Source of the DNA: Magnaporthiopsis rhizophila
Lineage: Eukaryota; Ascomycota; Sordariomycetes; Magnaporthales; Magnaporthaceae
NCBI GenBank assembly: GCA_003049465.1
Contig: PYSS01000045.1
Span: forward strand, 186,001-250,000
Length of the DNA: 64,000 nt
Direction of reading: 5' to 3'
Of the stretch, positions 33,779-43,670 are shown piece by piece. The position numbers and the translations under genes were made by a program. A model generated the notes under the pieces. The model made no database searches and was not told the origin of the DNA. It saw only the letters and a program-made list of their open reading frames with translations. Position 1 is the first letter of the stretch, and each line of letters starts with the position of its first letter.

Positions 33779-34746
33779 TCAACCCTCCTTCCACTTCTCG
33801 TAGTCGGGGAAGTACCGATCATGGATGCGTGAAGCATACTCGACCAGAACAGGGAATCCCTTGATGATCTTCTGGGATGCAGGAGCACTGGGCGCACGCG
33901 GGAACATGCAAAGTCAGCAGACAGTTTCGCGGCCCGCTCTGAAGGACCCTTACAAGGCAGCAAGCAGTAGCCGTATCAGGAGGAGGGAATAAAAAAAACT
34001 CACGCGGCACAAACCAACGACGACGCGACGAAGCCAAACAAGGTGGCATCGGCTTCGGTCGGGCCGCTTCCACCAAGCAGCCAGAACGGGTCAGCAGTGT
34101 CCCCGGCGGCGGCACCAGTACCAGCAGGAGTGGTGTTGCTCGGCTTGTCGTTGTTGCCACCGCTGCTGCGCGCCTCGACCAGTAGGTCGCAGACGGCGGC
34201 CCAGACCTCGTTCTGGAGCTCGGCCTTCTCCTCGGCCGTCAGGCGGCCAGTGCCCTGGCCGAACAGCGTCCTGGCCACACCGCGGTACGCCAGCGCGCCG
34301 ACGACGACCTGAACCGGGTAGGGCAGCTGGCCCAGGACGCCGCCCCGCATGGTATAGTAGTTGTCGAACCAGCGCTCGCGCACCTGGTAGAAGTACAGCT
34401 TGTCCTCGAGCAGCGCACGCACGGCCAGATCGTGCGCGACCCGGGCGGGTCCCATGGCCTGGCGGGCGGCACCGTTGATGTCGGGCAGCACGCCGTCGCG
34501 AACCAGGCGGCGGATCACGAGCGTGCTGTCGCCCTGGGGCTCGCCGGCCGGGGAGCCCGAGGAGGAGTCGTCGCTGATGGACATGTACGGGATCTTGCCG
34601 CGCGGCGCCTCGCGTGGGGAGCCGACGCCGAGGACGTAGGGCACGCGCGCGAAGCGCAGTCGCGCCTCCAGCTTGACCACGAAGGGGGACCACGGGTAGG
34701 CGTTGGTGGCGGGGAAGCCCCGGTATATGGTGATTGAGGGCGGCAT
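33779..34746 (-). CDS. FAXC/metaxin-like protein with glutathione S-transferase fold
   Basis: Two exons: 34746-34004 and 33887-33779, donor GTGAGT, joined at VCA|AAPASQK; 283 residues. The N-terminal thioredoxin-like part starts ITIYRGFPATNAYPWSPFVVKLEARLRFA, continues with GSPREAPRGKIPYMSI and STLVIRRLV; this is the pattern of the FAXC (failed axon connections) subgroup, which lacks the classical GSH-binding site of canonical transferases. The helical C-terminal part has FYQVRERWFDNYYTMRG and the acidic GPTEADATLFGFVASSL, ending GFPVLVEYASRIHDRYFPDY. The substrate is unknown. It is not obviously the GST type found in geodin or monodictyphenone clusters. Start is the first in-frame ATG. Confidence 0.85.
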
Positions 34747-35382
34747 GTTTCTGCCGGCTAGGTGTGCTCGACCGCTTGTGGTGAAAGTTTTGGCTGCCGA
34801 GGCAGGCCTGCTGCACTGACGGCGGGGATGACGGAGCGCGGGGGTGGCTGTATAAGGTCTGCTGCTGCTGCCTGAAGAAGCGAGCAATTATTCGGGCGTG
34901 TCAGAATCAACTGCGTAAATATACCCACCGAAGGGCACGTCTTATTCCTCGGACGTCGGCGCTAAGCATAACGGGCGAGGAAAGCTTGGGGTCCCGCTCG
35001 CGACACGACAGGGCCCGAACAAACAGCCAGCCATACGGCTGCCTCATTTAGCCTAGGAAGACCGACCGTCTTCGGGTCCGGCCGTCGGCATAAAGGATCC
35101 GCACCTGTGCCTCATGCATCTTTGGCAATCGGTCCCGACAGGAAAACCCCTCCCGGTGACACCAGTGCTAGTGATTATCCGTAAGCTGCCGCGCCGCCCA
35201 GACGCATTTTGTGAGGAAGACTTTCAATGGCTTGTTGGTTCGCTTAACTAATTGTGGAACCACAAAGTGAAATTAGCCCCCTTTTTTTTGCACGTTGGTG
35301 CCAGGACCAAGCAATATCATTCGATGGTGGTGGCTCAGCACGGTCGGACTCCACCGAGCTAGGCTGGTCTGCTGCAAGAAGG

Positions 35383-35420
<38 letters not shown>

Positions 35421-35871
35421 CTCGCCCGACCTCGGTAACGATTAGGCGACAGCCATCCTTTTTCACGATGGCTTTCCATGTTAGGGAATATTATTTTTTT
35501 GCCCTGGAATGCTGAAAAAGCACCTCACACGATGACGAAGAATCAAACGAAAGTTCAAGCCCTTTTCTGGTGGTGGTGCCTAACCCTCGCTTAAATTCTG
35601 GGTTGCAGGCCACCTTGGCTTCAGTGACAACCGCCAGCGCCAACAGGCGGCAAAGCACTTGGTTCCCAGGTTACAGGGCGCTCACGGCCCAGGCGCTAAG
35701 CTGAAAAGGGGTTGGAGCGTTTTTTGCAGTTTTCAAGGAAATACGGTAGGGAGCATTCCTGCAGGGCTGGCAACTTCTGGCGCGGCATAATATAAAGCCC
35801 GTGATGCGGTTGTCTGTTAGAAGGGATAACCTTGGCCGCAGGGCTCTCCGGGGTGAAGCTCGAATATCCTC
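34747..35871. other. Divergent intergenic region before the polyketide cluster regulators
   Basis: About 1.1 kb between the FAXC-like gene and the first AflR-domain gene, transcribed away from each other. It contains the 36-base A run at 35383-35418. No gene is supported. It may mark the left border of the polyketide cluster. Confidence 0.5.
35383..35418. repeat. Poly-A homopolymer, 36 bases
   Basis: Longest homopolymer in the window. Together with the 35-base T run at 37345 it flanks the first regulator gene in mirror orientation. Confidence 0.85.
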
Positions 35872-36801
35872 ATGGCGGGGATCGATCACTCGGACGGCGC
35901 CGACATCGTGGACTTTTTCCTAAACGAAAGTCCATTCACCCCATCCGAGGCCGAAGGCACACAACATCATGCCCTCTCTCTACCCACCATCGAAGGTGCT
36001 GAAGCGCAACTGTTCCACGTCGAACACAGCAGTCCATGGAGTAGCATCGGCGGGTCTAGCAGCAGCAGCAGCATCAGCAACAGCAGCAGCATCAGCAACA
36101 GCAGCGTGCAGCGGCGAAACTTGCTTCAGTTGGCTGCCCTGAACTACAAGAACCGGAAGTGCGACTGCGCGAGGGCGGGGCTGGCGGCCCTACAGGACCT
36201 GCATGTCCCGTACCCCTGGACCAACTGCATCCTCAACCAGCGGGTCACCTCGCCGCACGCAGAAGAGCCCCGCCGCGACGACGACGTGCTCGCGGCGATC
36301 GTGGCAGGGGTCCGCGTGGCCGAGAGGCTTTCTCAGTGCTCCTGTCTGGTCACTGGCCGGCCGGCCAAGCTCACGCTGTTCCTCCTGTGCGAGCGGCTCG
36401 TGACGTGGGTCGAGAGTTTCCTCGGCGTCAACGAGGGGAGGCAGCAGGATGACAATCCGGATTCGCGGCTGCGTCAGCAGGGAGGCCCACAGCAGGAAGA
36501 AGCATTACTACAGCCGGCAGCGTCGCCGCCAGCCACCAGCACGACCATCAAAACGGCAACGATGCGAATCCGAGTCCAGCAGACCAGCACCGCCCAGTTC
36601 GGCTCGTGCGTGCTCGAAGGCGGCCTGGTGTCGCGCCTGCGCATCTGCGCGGCACTGGACGCCTGCGGCAAACTGCAGGCGGTGGTGGACGAATGGCTTG
36701 CGGCGGCGGATGCGACCCGCTATCCGTTGGCTCGTGACTTGAACGAGCGGCTGGGGGTGCTGACGGCACACGCCAGGAGCAGCCTGATGGATTCGACGTG
36801 A
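35872..36801 (+). CDS. AflR-domain protein lacking a zinc cluster
   Basis: Single-exon gene of 309 residues. It has the pattern of the AflR-type regulatory C-terminal domain: CDCARAGLAALQDLH near residue 88, then VLAAIVAGVRVAERLSQCSC, LTLFLLCERLVTWVESFLG, and after a variable stretch RIRVQQTSTAQFGSCVLEG with an amphipathic helix LRICAALDACGKLQAVVDEW. No CX2CX6C zinc cluster is present and no upstream exon encoding one was found in the preceding 400 bases. An N-terminal acidic part (DIVDFFLNES) and a Ser repeat coded by AGC triplets follow the start. It may be a co-regulator partnering the adjacent Zn2Cys6 protein, a truncated paralogue, or a decoy; which is not decided by sequence. Confidence 0.75.
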   Translation: MAGIDHSDGADIVDFFLNESPFTPSEAEGTQHHALSLPTIEGAEAQLFHVEHSSPWSSIGGSSSSSSISNSSSISNSSVQRRNLLQLAALNYKNRKCDCARAGLAALQDLHVPYPWTNCILNQRVTSPHAEEPRRDDDVLAAIVAGVRVAERLSQCSCLVTGRPAKLTLFLLCERLVTWVESFLGVNEGRQQDDNPDSRLRQQGGPQQEEALLQPAASPPATSTTIKTATMRIRVQQTSTAQFGSCVLEGGLVSRLRICAALDACGKLQAVVDEWLAAADATRYPLARDLNERLGVLTAHARSSLMDST

Positions 36802-37342
36802 GACGAGACCTGTACAAAATACATACAATATAGGGGATGGAAGGTGCCAGCTGAAAGCTGAACGGCTTGGGGGCGGCCGAATGGAGGAAAATGGATCTTT
36901 GCATGGGTTAGGACGAAAACCCGTTTGTGCGACGCACGGTACCTTTGCAAGCAGAGGATGGGTGCCCCCGGTTGACTTGACCGAGGAAGGCGCTGATGTA
37001 GTATTCTCAGGATGCAATATTGAAAAGCCTCTCGGAGGCGCGGGAAAAGGCACCGAAACAAGGTCGGTGCGTATTCCCTCCACGCGTCGCCCATGTCCAG
37101 AGCCGCACGTGGCTTTTTGACAACTCGCGCTTCTTAGGGGCAATATTGAAAGTGCTTTTCAGGATGCATCCATGCTACTCCGCCCCTTTCACCACCAGGT
37201 ACGGCAGGCGGGGAGTGGGAACGTTCGCATTCGCCAGGCTCGCGAGGCCACCAACAGGGAGATAAGGTGCCCAGCAAGCTGTCCTGTCATACGTGGTGCT
37301 GAACAAACAGAAAGGCTTATCATGGGGTGAAATATATATCCA

Positions 37343-37380
<38 letters not shown>

Positions 37381-37472
37381 GGAGATTCTTGAGCATCCAT
37401 GCATTCCAATCTACCACCTCCCACCGCCTGCCCGCTACTGTCCAGCCCTGCCACACGATTCTGGGGGCAAAG
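36802..37472. other. Intergenic region between the two regulator genes
   Basis: About 670 bases in a head-to-tail pair: 3' UTR of the first regulator and promoter of the second. A 35-base T run ends 93 bases before the second start codon. Confidence 0.5.
37345..37379. repeat. Poly-T homopolymer, 35 bases
   Basis: Uninterrupted T run in the probable leader or core promoter of the AflR-type gene. A tract this long can exclude nucleosomes, which is an inference. Confidence 0.85.
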
Positions 37473-38588
37473 ATGCAAACAGGTAGGCCAAAGCTCCGCG
37501 ACTCTTGCGACCGCTGTTCGTTCGCCAAGGTGCGCTGCACCAGAGAGAAGCCCGTCTGTGGACGCTGCGACAAGCTAGACGAGCCATGCTACTACAGCCC
37601 GGCCCGTCGCATCGGCAGGCCAGCCGTGTCTCGCCGGGCCACCTCCACCACCGCACACGGCCTGGGGCTCAGCCGTCACCGCCACTCCCATCACCATCAA
37701 GGCCACTCGTCACTCCAGCGGCAGAGGACGGAAGAAGTAACCGCCCACCAGTGTGACTCGCCGCTGGAAGCTCTTGCCGACCACCCTTGGCCATCACCGT
37801 CTTCTCCATCGCCTGAGCCGTCGCTAGCAGCAGGGCTCGGCCTCGCGGCGGCAGATTTCACAAACATCTCCGACACCATCTGCATCTCGCCGGGCGTGTC
37901 GGCAGAGACCCTCATGGAGCTCTCCCCGACACCAGCCGTGACGCCCGCTCCCGCCTTGGTTTCTTCCCACTGGAGGTCTTCCAGTAAATCCGCATCCAAC
38001 CGAGACGATGTCTTGCTGTCGGCTCCGCAAACCGACAACCCTGCCGGCAGCGATTCGGACTGCGTTTCGAGACTCCTCGACACGCTGCTGCAGCAGCAGA
38101 GCAACACCCAAGAGCCGGCGGCAGACGGAAGGGACAGCCAACAACGCAAGTCATGCCAGACGACAACCGCCCAGACCGTGCCGGGAATGATAATCCAAGT
38201 CCTCATGTGCCCCTGCTCGCAGCGGCTGGACACGGCGCTGCTGATCGCCGCAGCGTGCCAGACCGTCCTGGACCGGGCTGAAGAAGCCGCAACGCAGCAG
38301 CAGCGACGACAGGCGCCGCAAAACATCGGCAGCGGCAGCAGCAGCAGCAGCAGCAGCAGCAGCCACGGCGACGGACATCACTTTGGCGGTGACGTCGAGT
38401 TCCGCCAGCTGTCCACGCTGGTGCTCAAGTTTACGCTGTACTACGGCGGCGGTGGCGGCGGCAGGTCTACGGGGCTGGATTGTTCTGGAGACGGCGCTGT
38501 GGAGGAGCTGTTGACCTGCCTAGCGGCGGAGCTCAGGGCGCGGCTCAACGCGATGATGCGCCACGCGGCTAGTAGCGCGATGGGATAA
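37473..38588 (+). CDS. AflR-type Zn2Cys6 transcription factor
   Basis: Probable pathway-specific activator of the neighbouring polyketide genes; nuclear. Single exon, 371 residues. The zinc binuclear cluster runs from residue 7: KLRDSCDRCSFAKVRC, TREKPVCGRCDKLDEPC, exact CX2CX6CX6CX2CX6C spacing, followed by YSPARRIGRP as in AflR relatives. His-, Ser- and Pro-rich middle; the C-terminal AflR domain shows LMCPCSQRLDTALLIAAAC, then a Ser run coded by AGC triplets and VEFRQLSTLVLKFTLYYG, ending EELLTCLAAELRARLNAM. AflR binds TCGN5CGR; matching sites are present in this cluster's promoters. Start at 37473 is the ATG directly before QTGRPKLRDS; the frame continues upstream only through the T run. 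Confidence 0.93.
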   Translation: MQTGRPKLRDSCDRCSFAKVRCTREKPVCGRCDKLDEPCYYSPARRIGRPAVSRRATSTTAHGLGLSRHRHSHHHQGHSSLQRQRTEEVTAHQCDSPLEALADHPWPSPSSPSPEPSLAAGLGLAAADFTNISDTICISPGVSAETLMELSPTPAVTPAPALVSSHWRSSSKSASNRDDVLLSAPQTDNPAGSDSDCVSRLLDTLLQQQSNTQEPAADGRDSQQRKSCQTTTAQTVPGMIIQVLMCPCSQRLDTALLIAAACQTVLDRAEEAATQQQRRQAPQNIGSGSSSSSSSSSHGDGHHFGGDVEFRQLSTLVLKFTLYYGGGGGGRSTGLDCSGDGAVEELLTCLAAELRARLNAMMRHAASSAMG

Positions 38589-38839
38589 TAAAGCAAACCA
38601 TATTTGTAATTCTAGAGATTTGGGTGGTAGGCGTAAAGGGTGGTAGACCGGACGGTTAGTACACTAGGTATGGTTGGGCAAGTAGGTGTAATGGTTATAA
38701 TATTTTGCCACAAGGCCTAGACCGCGTGCTAGTTGAATGTGGTCCTTTAGTAAAAGGTGTCGGCGCCACAAGTGGCCGCCTTTGACGCACTTAATGTGCA
38801 CGCGCTTTGTGTCATAGCTCCGTGCTGGACGGGTTGAGG

Positions 38840-38862
38840 GGCTCAGGGGTCACCCCTGAGCC
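38840..38862. repeat. Perfect palindrome 10-3-10
   Basis: GGCTCAGGGG, spacer TCA, CCCCTGAGCC. It lies 11 bases before a TATATAA element and a pyrimidine-rich tract, an arrangement like a retroelement LTR promoter. No target-site duplication or element body was identified. Confidence 0.8.
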
Positions 38863-39238
38863 GTCTCCAGGCTTATATAACCAAGGGCAACCCCCACGAC
38901 GGGAGCCTCCTCCTTTCTCTTCCTTTCTCCTTATCTAGCAAAGTAACGTCACTTTGGCTCCTACCGGCGGCGACCGCCCTTTAGCCCAGCCTATTACGAG
39001 TGATCCGCCTAAGCCGCATCGCCAACCACGGCAACGACCAAATTACCACCTCGTCCATTCACGACGCTCTTAGCAATGGGCTAAAAAGCAACATGGTGCG
39101 CCCAGGACCTCAAGTCAGTCCGGCCGAGTACTTCTAATACCTCCGGCAGCATCAGGGGATGTGGAAAAAAAAATGACATCGAAGCATATAAGCAGCTCGA
39201 AAAGTTGCATCGTGCCCATGCCAAAAGGTTAAAAGAAT

Positions 39239-39510
39239 TATTAACCGGTATCCCACCAGTTGGGGCCGGAAGGGCATCATCAAGATTCACGAGGACGAGC
39301 ATATACGCATTCCACTGCTTGAAAATACCTTGTTGGAAAAGCGTGCGCAAAAAATCTCTCTCTCTCTCTCTCTCGTTCCCGAAAGGAATGGTTTTTTACG
39401 CAAGTTTTCCAACAAGGTGTTTTCGAGCGGTGGGATGCGCATATGTTAGTCCTCGTGCATATTGATGATGCCCTGCTGGTCTGAAATGGTGGGATACTGG
39501 TGGTTAATAG
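39239..39510. repeat. Large imperfect inverted repeat, arms about 115 bases
   Basis: Arms at 39239-39354 and 39391-39510 are reverse complements with about one difference in six, mostly transitions, around a (TC)10 spacer. Both arms translate to related peptides: minus strand of the left arm gives WNAYMLVLVNLDDALPAP, plus strand of the right arm gives WDAHMLVLVHIDDALLV. They are therefore two inverted copies of one coding fragment, probably from a mobile element. The (I/L)DDAL core is reminiscent of a reverse-transcriptase palm motif but I cannot assign the family. Transition bias fits repeat-induced point mutation. Confidence 0.75.
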
Positions 39511-39905
39511 TTTGTTGGACCTTTTTGGCTACGGGCGGTGATCGAGCCTCGATCTTTATCTCTTCTCTTTAGTTTCCACCTCATTGGTTTCGAATCGCGT
39601 CCCACTCCGAGTTTTGCCGTGATGTATGAACCTCCTGTAGGGGTCGAACGGGATGCTCCTCGGCATTTGTTTGGGACGTGGCCATTTGTACGGCCAGATT
39701 GATCTGAATGGATCTGGGGTCTTGCGCTTTGGCTGGTGACGTGAATTGGCGAAGGGGAACAGCCACAAAGTTGTTGCAGTAGATGCATGCACACTACAAA
39801 AACATAATCTCCAGTCGTCATTTGAACCGCCAAACGTTATAATTAAAACCTCACGGCCAGAAGCGACGCCACTGTTTCGACTTTTCCAATTCCCCCCTTT
39901 CTAAA

Positions 39906-42900
39906 TTACTTGGGCTCCGCGACAATGATGGAGTGTCTCATCACGGGGCTGTAGACCTTGACGTCCACCAGGCGGAGGCCTGCCGCGTCGAGCAGGTCGC
40001 GCCACTGGTCCTCGTCGCGCTCCATGGCGCCCAGCATGGCGTACATATGCAGGTCCAGGCAGGTGGACCACCAATGCGCGCCCGTGTTGGGCAGCACCAT
40101 CTCGTCGATCAGCACCTGCGACCCCGGCCGCTTCTTCATGGCCGGCACGAGGTTGCGCAGGATCGCGGCCGCCTCGGGGTCCGCCCAGTCGTGTAGGACG
40201 GTGCGAAGGTAGAAGAAGCGGGAGCCTAGATGATTTTTATGGTCAGCAAGCTGGTGGAGGAAAGGAGCTTTCGTATTTTTTTTTTTTAAAAAAAAACACC
40301 CTACCTTGGATGACCTGCGGCGTGAAAAAGTCGTGCGCCATGGCCTTGACGCCCTCAATCTCGGGCGCCATGGCGATGGTCTCGGGCCGGTCCTGCAGCA
40401 CGACCCGGCCCTTGAGCTCGGGGAACCTGTCGACCAGGCGCGCGCATTGGTGGCCGACGTTGCCGCCCACGTCGACCAGCACCGGCAAGGCTTCGTCGTC
40501 GTCGTCGTCGGCTCCTCCTCCGCGCCACCCCGCGGCGGCGGCCGCGACGTCGACGACGTCGAGCCAGTCGCCCTCGCGCGGCACGCTCATCAGCTGCTGG
40601 AACCACTTGAGCGCCTCGGGGTTCCGCGCCGCCCACGGGAAGAAGTCCAGGTTCGTGCCGGCGCCCTTGTGCCAGGCCAGGGAGCTCCCGCCGGCGGGCC
40701 TGTTGCGGTAGCCCGTCTCGAGCAGCTGCGCCGGCAGCGCCTGGTAGGTGGGCCCACCGATGTGGAAGGTGTAGCTGAGGGCCCCCTGGACGCGCGGGTC
40801 CGCGAACGCCCGGGTGGCGTGGTTGGCCGCATACCGGTCCTTGCCCGCCTCGCTCACCATGCGGATCGAGGCGAGGTACCGCAGCAGCCGGCCGACCAGC
40901 TGGACGTCGGCCCCGGGGGCCTTGGAGCGGCTGACGAGCTGCTCGACGGTCGAGGCGCTGCTGCCGTCCTCGGCGGCGAGCAGGGTGAAGATGCCCAGGT
41001 CCAGGACCGCCTTGACGACGGCGATCTCCAGCGCCGAGTTGAACATGCGGAGCATGGTGTCGTGCGGCGTCTCCATCTCCTCGGCGATGCCGTGCAGCAC
41101 ATCCTGGCGGTACAAGCGCTCGGCTTCGTTGGAAGAAGAGGAGCTGGTGGTGGTGGTACGACCTTGGAGGAGCGGCGCGAGGAGCTCGGCCGGCTCGTGG
41201 TGTCCATTGGTGGTGGAAACCTTGTCGGCCTCGAGCTTTTCGGCGGAGGAGGAATGGCCATTCACCTCCTTGCTTTTGCCGTTCATTTCCCGGATAGGTG
41301 GCGGCACGTCGCCGCCCGCCGCTGGTCTCTCCTCGCCGCTCATCAACGCCAGCACATCCGGTGCCTGAGCCTTACGGTGGTGCCCATTCTGCAGCGGCGA
41401 CGCAGTCGCAGCCGCCGCAGCCGCAGCCGCCACCGCCGCCGGCTTGACCAGCCCCAGCTCCCCACGCACGAGCCTGGGCGACAGGCCGTCGATGACGTCG
41501 GTGCCAAAGTTGTCGATGTTTAACGTGTCCTCGGACCGGAGCATCTGGCGCGCGCGGATGCGCTGCACCAGCTCCAGCTGCGCGGGCGTCAGGAACGACG
41601 CCAACTCCTCCTGCGCCTTGGCCGTGTTCGTCTGGTGGGGCGACTCGAAGCCCATCTCGCGCAGCTTCCGGAGCACCTCCTGCTTCTCCTCGTTCGGGAC
41701 GGGCACGAAGGCGCGCAGGCAAAAGTCGACCGTCTTGGAGACCTCGGCCTGCGAGAGCTTGCCGGCCACGTCGGTGCTGCCCTGGATGATGGGCCGGAAG
41801 TGCTCAAACGCCCGGTCGAACGTGTCCTCGTCCCAGTCCGAGATGACGGGCTCGTCCTGGGCCTTGATCTGCTTCAGCGCGCTCGACACCACCAGGAGGA
41901 AGCGCGTGTAGCTCTCGGCGATCTTGCTCGAGTGCCAGCGGGCCGCCGCCGCCTCGCCGCAGTGGCCGCGGATGGACGCCGCCACGGTCACGGCGGCCGA
42001 GAGGCCGCCGGCTAGGGCTAGGTGCACTCCGGACGAGAAGAAGGGGTCGATGAAGCAGGCGGCGTCGCCGACCAGGCGCGTGTACGGGCTCGCATACGCA
42101 GAGGCGCTGTACGACCAGTCCGAAGCCGACTGCAGCTCCGAGACGAGCGTGGCCGTCTCCTCGGGCAGCAGCCGCGCGATCCCCGGCGTGTGCCGCACGC
42201 TGTGGTGGTACAGGCCCTTGCCGTCCAGGCCTTCGGCGCGCTTGCGGGCGGTCGAGACGTTCTGGTTCATGACGACCCCGACCGAGACCTTGCCCGTGTG
42301 CAGGGGGATGAACCAGATCCAGCCGCTGGCATCGGGCAGCGCCTCGAAGTAGGGGCCGCCCTCGCGCTCCGTGCCGACGCCGTGCGTGCCGTGGCCGGTC
42401 CAGTAGCCCCAGGTGGCGACGCTCTTGAGCTGCGGGCTGTCGTTGTACTTGCGGTTCTTGAGGTACTTGGTGCTCAGCAGGCCCGCGCGCCCGCTGGCGT
42501 CGACCAAGTAGTCGAACCCGATGCGGCCTGAGCTGCCGTCCTCCTTGCGCTGCCAAGTCGCGGCGACGGGCCGGCCGGGATTTGGTAGCTGCACTGCATC
42601 GGGGTTGCCGCCCGTGGTGCTTGTGGTGTCTGCGGATGAGCACCCGTCAAACTCGATGCCTGTCACCTTGACGCCATCAAAAATGTCGGCCCCGCTCTTG
42701 CCTGCGTGGCGGAAGAGCAGCTCATCCGCCTCGGAACGCACCACATTGTAGGCGTAGCCCTGAGGTCCGCCGGCAGCAACGAAGTCGGTATCTGGATTTG
42801 ACAAGCAACTGGTAAGCACGAGGAGGGCACGAACCGGCCGGTCGGCAGGGGCACATAAACATCATCCGTGATCATTGTCCACGACTCACAGACATCGGGC

Positions 42901-43229
42901 ATGCCCGGGTTGAGCTTGAAGGTGGCCCCTTTCTTGACGCGAAAGCCATGACTGTCAAAGGTCGAGTCCAGGTCGATGAAGCGCAGGAAGTGGCGGATTG
43001 ACGGCAGCATGCTCTCGCCAATATGGTATCTGCATCCATTGGCCAGACGTTTATTTTTTTTTAGTTATAGTCCACACCACCATGGCTTTGGATTTCGGGC
43101 ATACCGTGGGAATTTGTCCCCCTCGAGGAGGACCACGTGGATGCCCTCCCTCGCCAAGGCTGAGGCGCAGTAGGACCCTGCCGGGCCGCCGCCGACAACG
43201 AGGACCGTGGATTTGGTTGGGACTTGCAT
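39906..43229 (-). CDS. Flavin-dependent halogenase fused to an O-methyltransferase
   Basis: Four exons: 43229-43105, 43029-42890, 42791-40305 and 40225-39906; 1023 residues. N-terminal halogenase: FAD motif VVGGGPAGSYCA at 11-22, PRYHIGESML at 41-50, GFRVKKGATFK at 70-80 with a Lys pair where the halogenase Lys is expected, WIWFIP at 246-251 matching the WxWxIP signature, GDAACFIDPF at 330-339. An Ala-rich linker follows (about residues 540-640). The C-terminal half is a class I O-methyltransferase: dimerisation-type helices (TMLRMFNSALEIAVVKAVLDL), SAM motif DVGGNVGH near 862, and FYLRTVLHDWAD near 922-933. The long third exon reads through both domains in one frame, so the fusion is not an artefact of splicing. 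The architecture resembles AoiQ of Aspergillus oryzae (recalled). Predicted role: chlorination and O-methylation of the cluster polyketide. It shares a divergent promoter with the MFS gene. Confidence 0.93.
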
Positions 43230-43670
43230 TGTGTAGGCTATCTCGGTGGCTGATGGCTTGAGAAGGTGATGGGTAATGAGGTTGGGTTGTCGAGGCGTAC
43301 CATGATGTTGAGCCCTGCTTATAAATACCGCCCAAGGATACGCGGGGGCAAGTGTCTGTCTTTCTGTAAGTGTCTGCCTATTTTCTCAGACGTCTTGTTG
43401 CTTCGGATTCCGTCGTCGCCCGTGGCTACTACCTTGATGCACGGCGGCGGCGCCCTCGAATCCTGTCAGCCGCCCGGGTTCCGACAAACTCCCAAACCTC
43501 CCGGCTGACTGCTGCCTCGGAACACCGAGCATTGCCTCGGCGCAACAGTCCGGCTAACCCCATTTAAATATTGATGATTGTGAAGCATGGAGCGGCCTCC
43601 AGGCGAGTACCTGCCTCAATCAGCTCCCTAGACCCAAACCAAATCATCCCGATAATCAAATCTTTCCAGC
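43230..43670. promoter_or_regulatory. Divergent promoter of halogenase-OMT and MFS genes
   Basis: 441 bases between two start codons pointing outward. It holds TTATAAATA (43318-43326) about 90 bases from the halogenase start and the symmetrical element at 43516-43529. Confidence 0.6.
43516..43529. promoter_or_regulatory. CTCGG-N4-CCGAG inverted repeat, candidate Zn2Cys6 site
   Basis: CTCGGAACACCGAG is a perfect inverted repeat with CGG/CCG half sites. It reads TCGN6CGA, one base longer in spacing than the AflR consensus TCGN5CGR, so binding by the cluster regulator is only possible. Confidence 0.4.

Larger units (their letters stand above)
38589..39905. other. Repeat and retroelement-like debris between regulators and halogenase
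   Basis: About 1.3 kb, more AT-rich than its neighbours, with no intact gene. It contains an LTR-like promoter block (palindrome at 38840-38862, TATATAA at 38874-38880, CT-rich downstream) and a large diverged inverted repeat at 39239-39510. The last 100 bases are the 3' flank of the halogenase gene. Confidence 0.6.

Noticed and set aside
30156..34746. Monooxygenase and FAXC-like genes as cluster members
   Set aside because: No candidate operator or family link to anthraquinone tailoring enzymes was seen; kept outside the cluster pending expression data.
39542..39552. TCGN5CGA match (TCGAGCCTCGA) between repeat debris and halogenase gene
   Set aside because: It lies at the 3' side of the halogenase gene, not in a promoter, and single matches are expected by chance.
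40306..41523. 405-codon plus-strand ORF opposite the halogenase-OMT gene
   Set aside because: Antisense shadow of a well supported coding exon, no recognisable domain.
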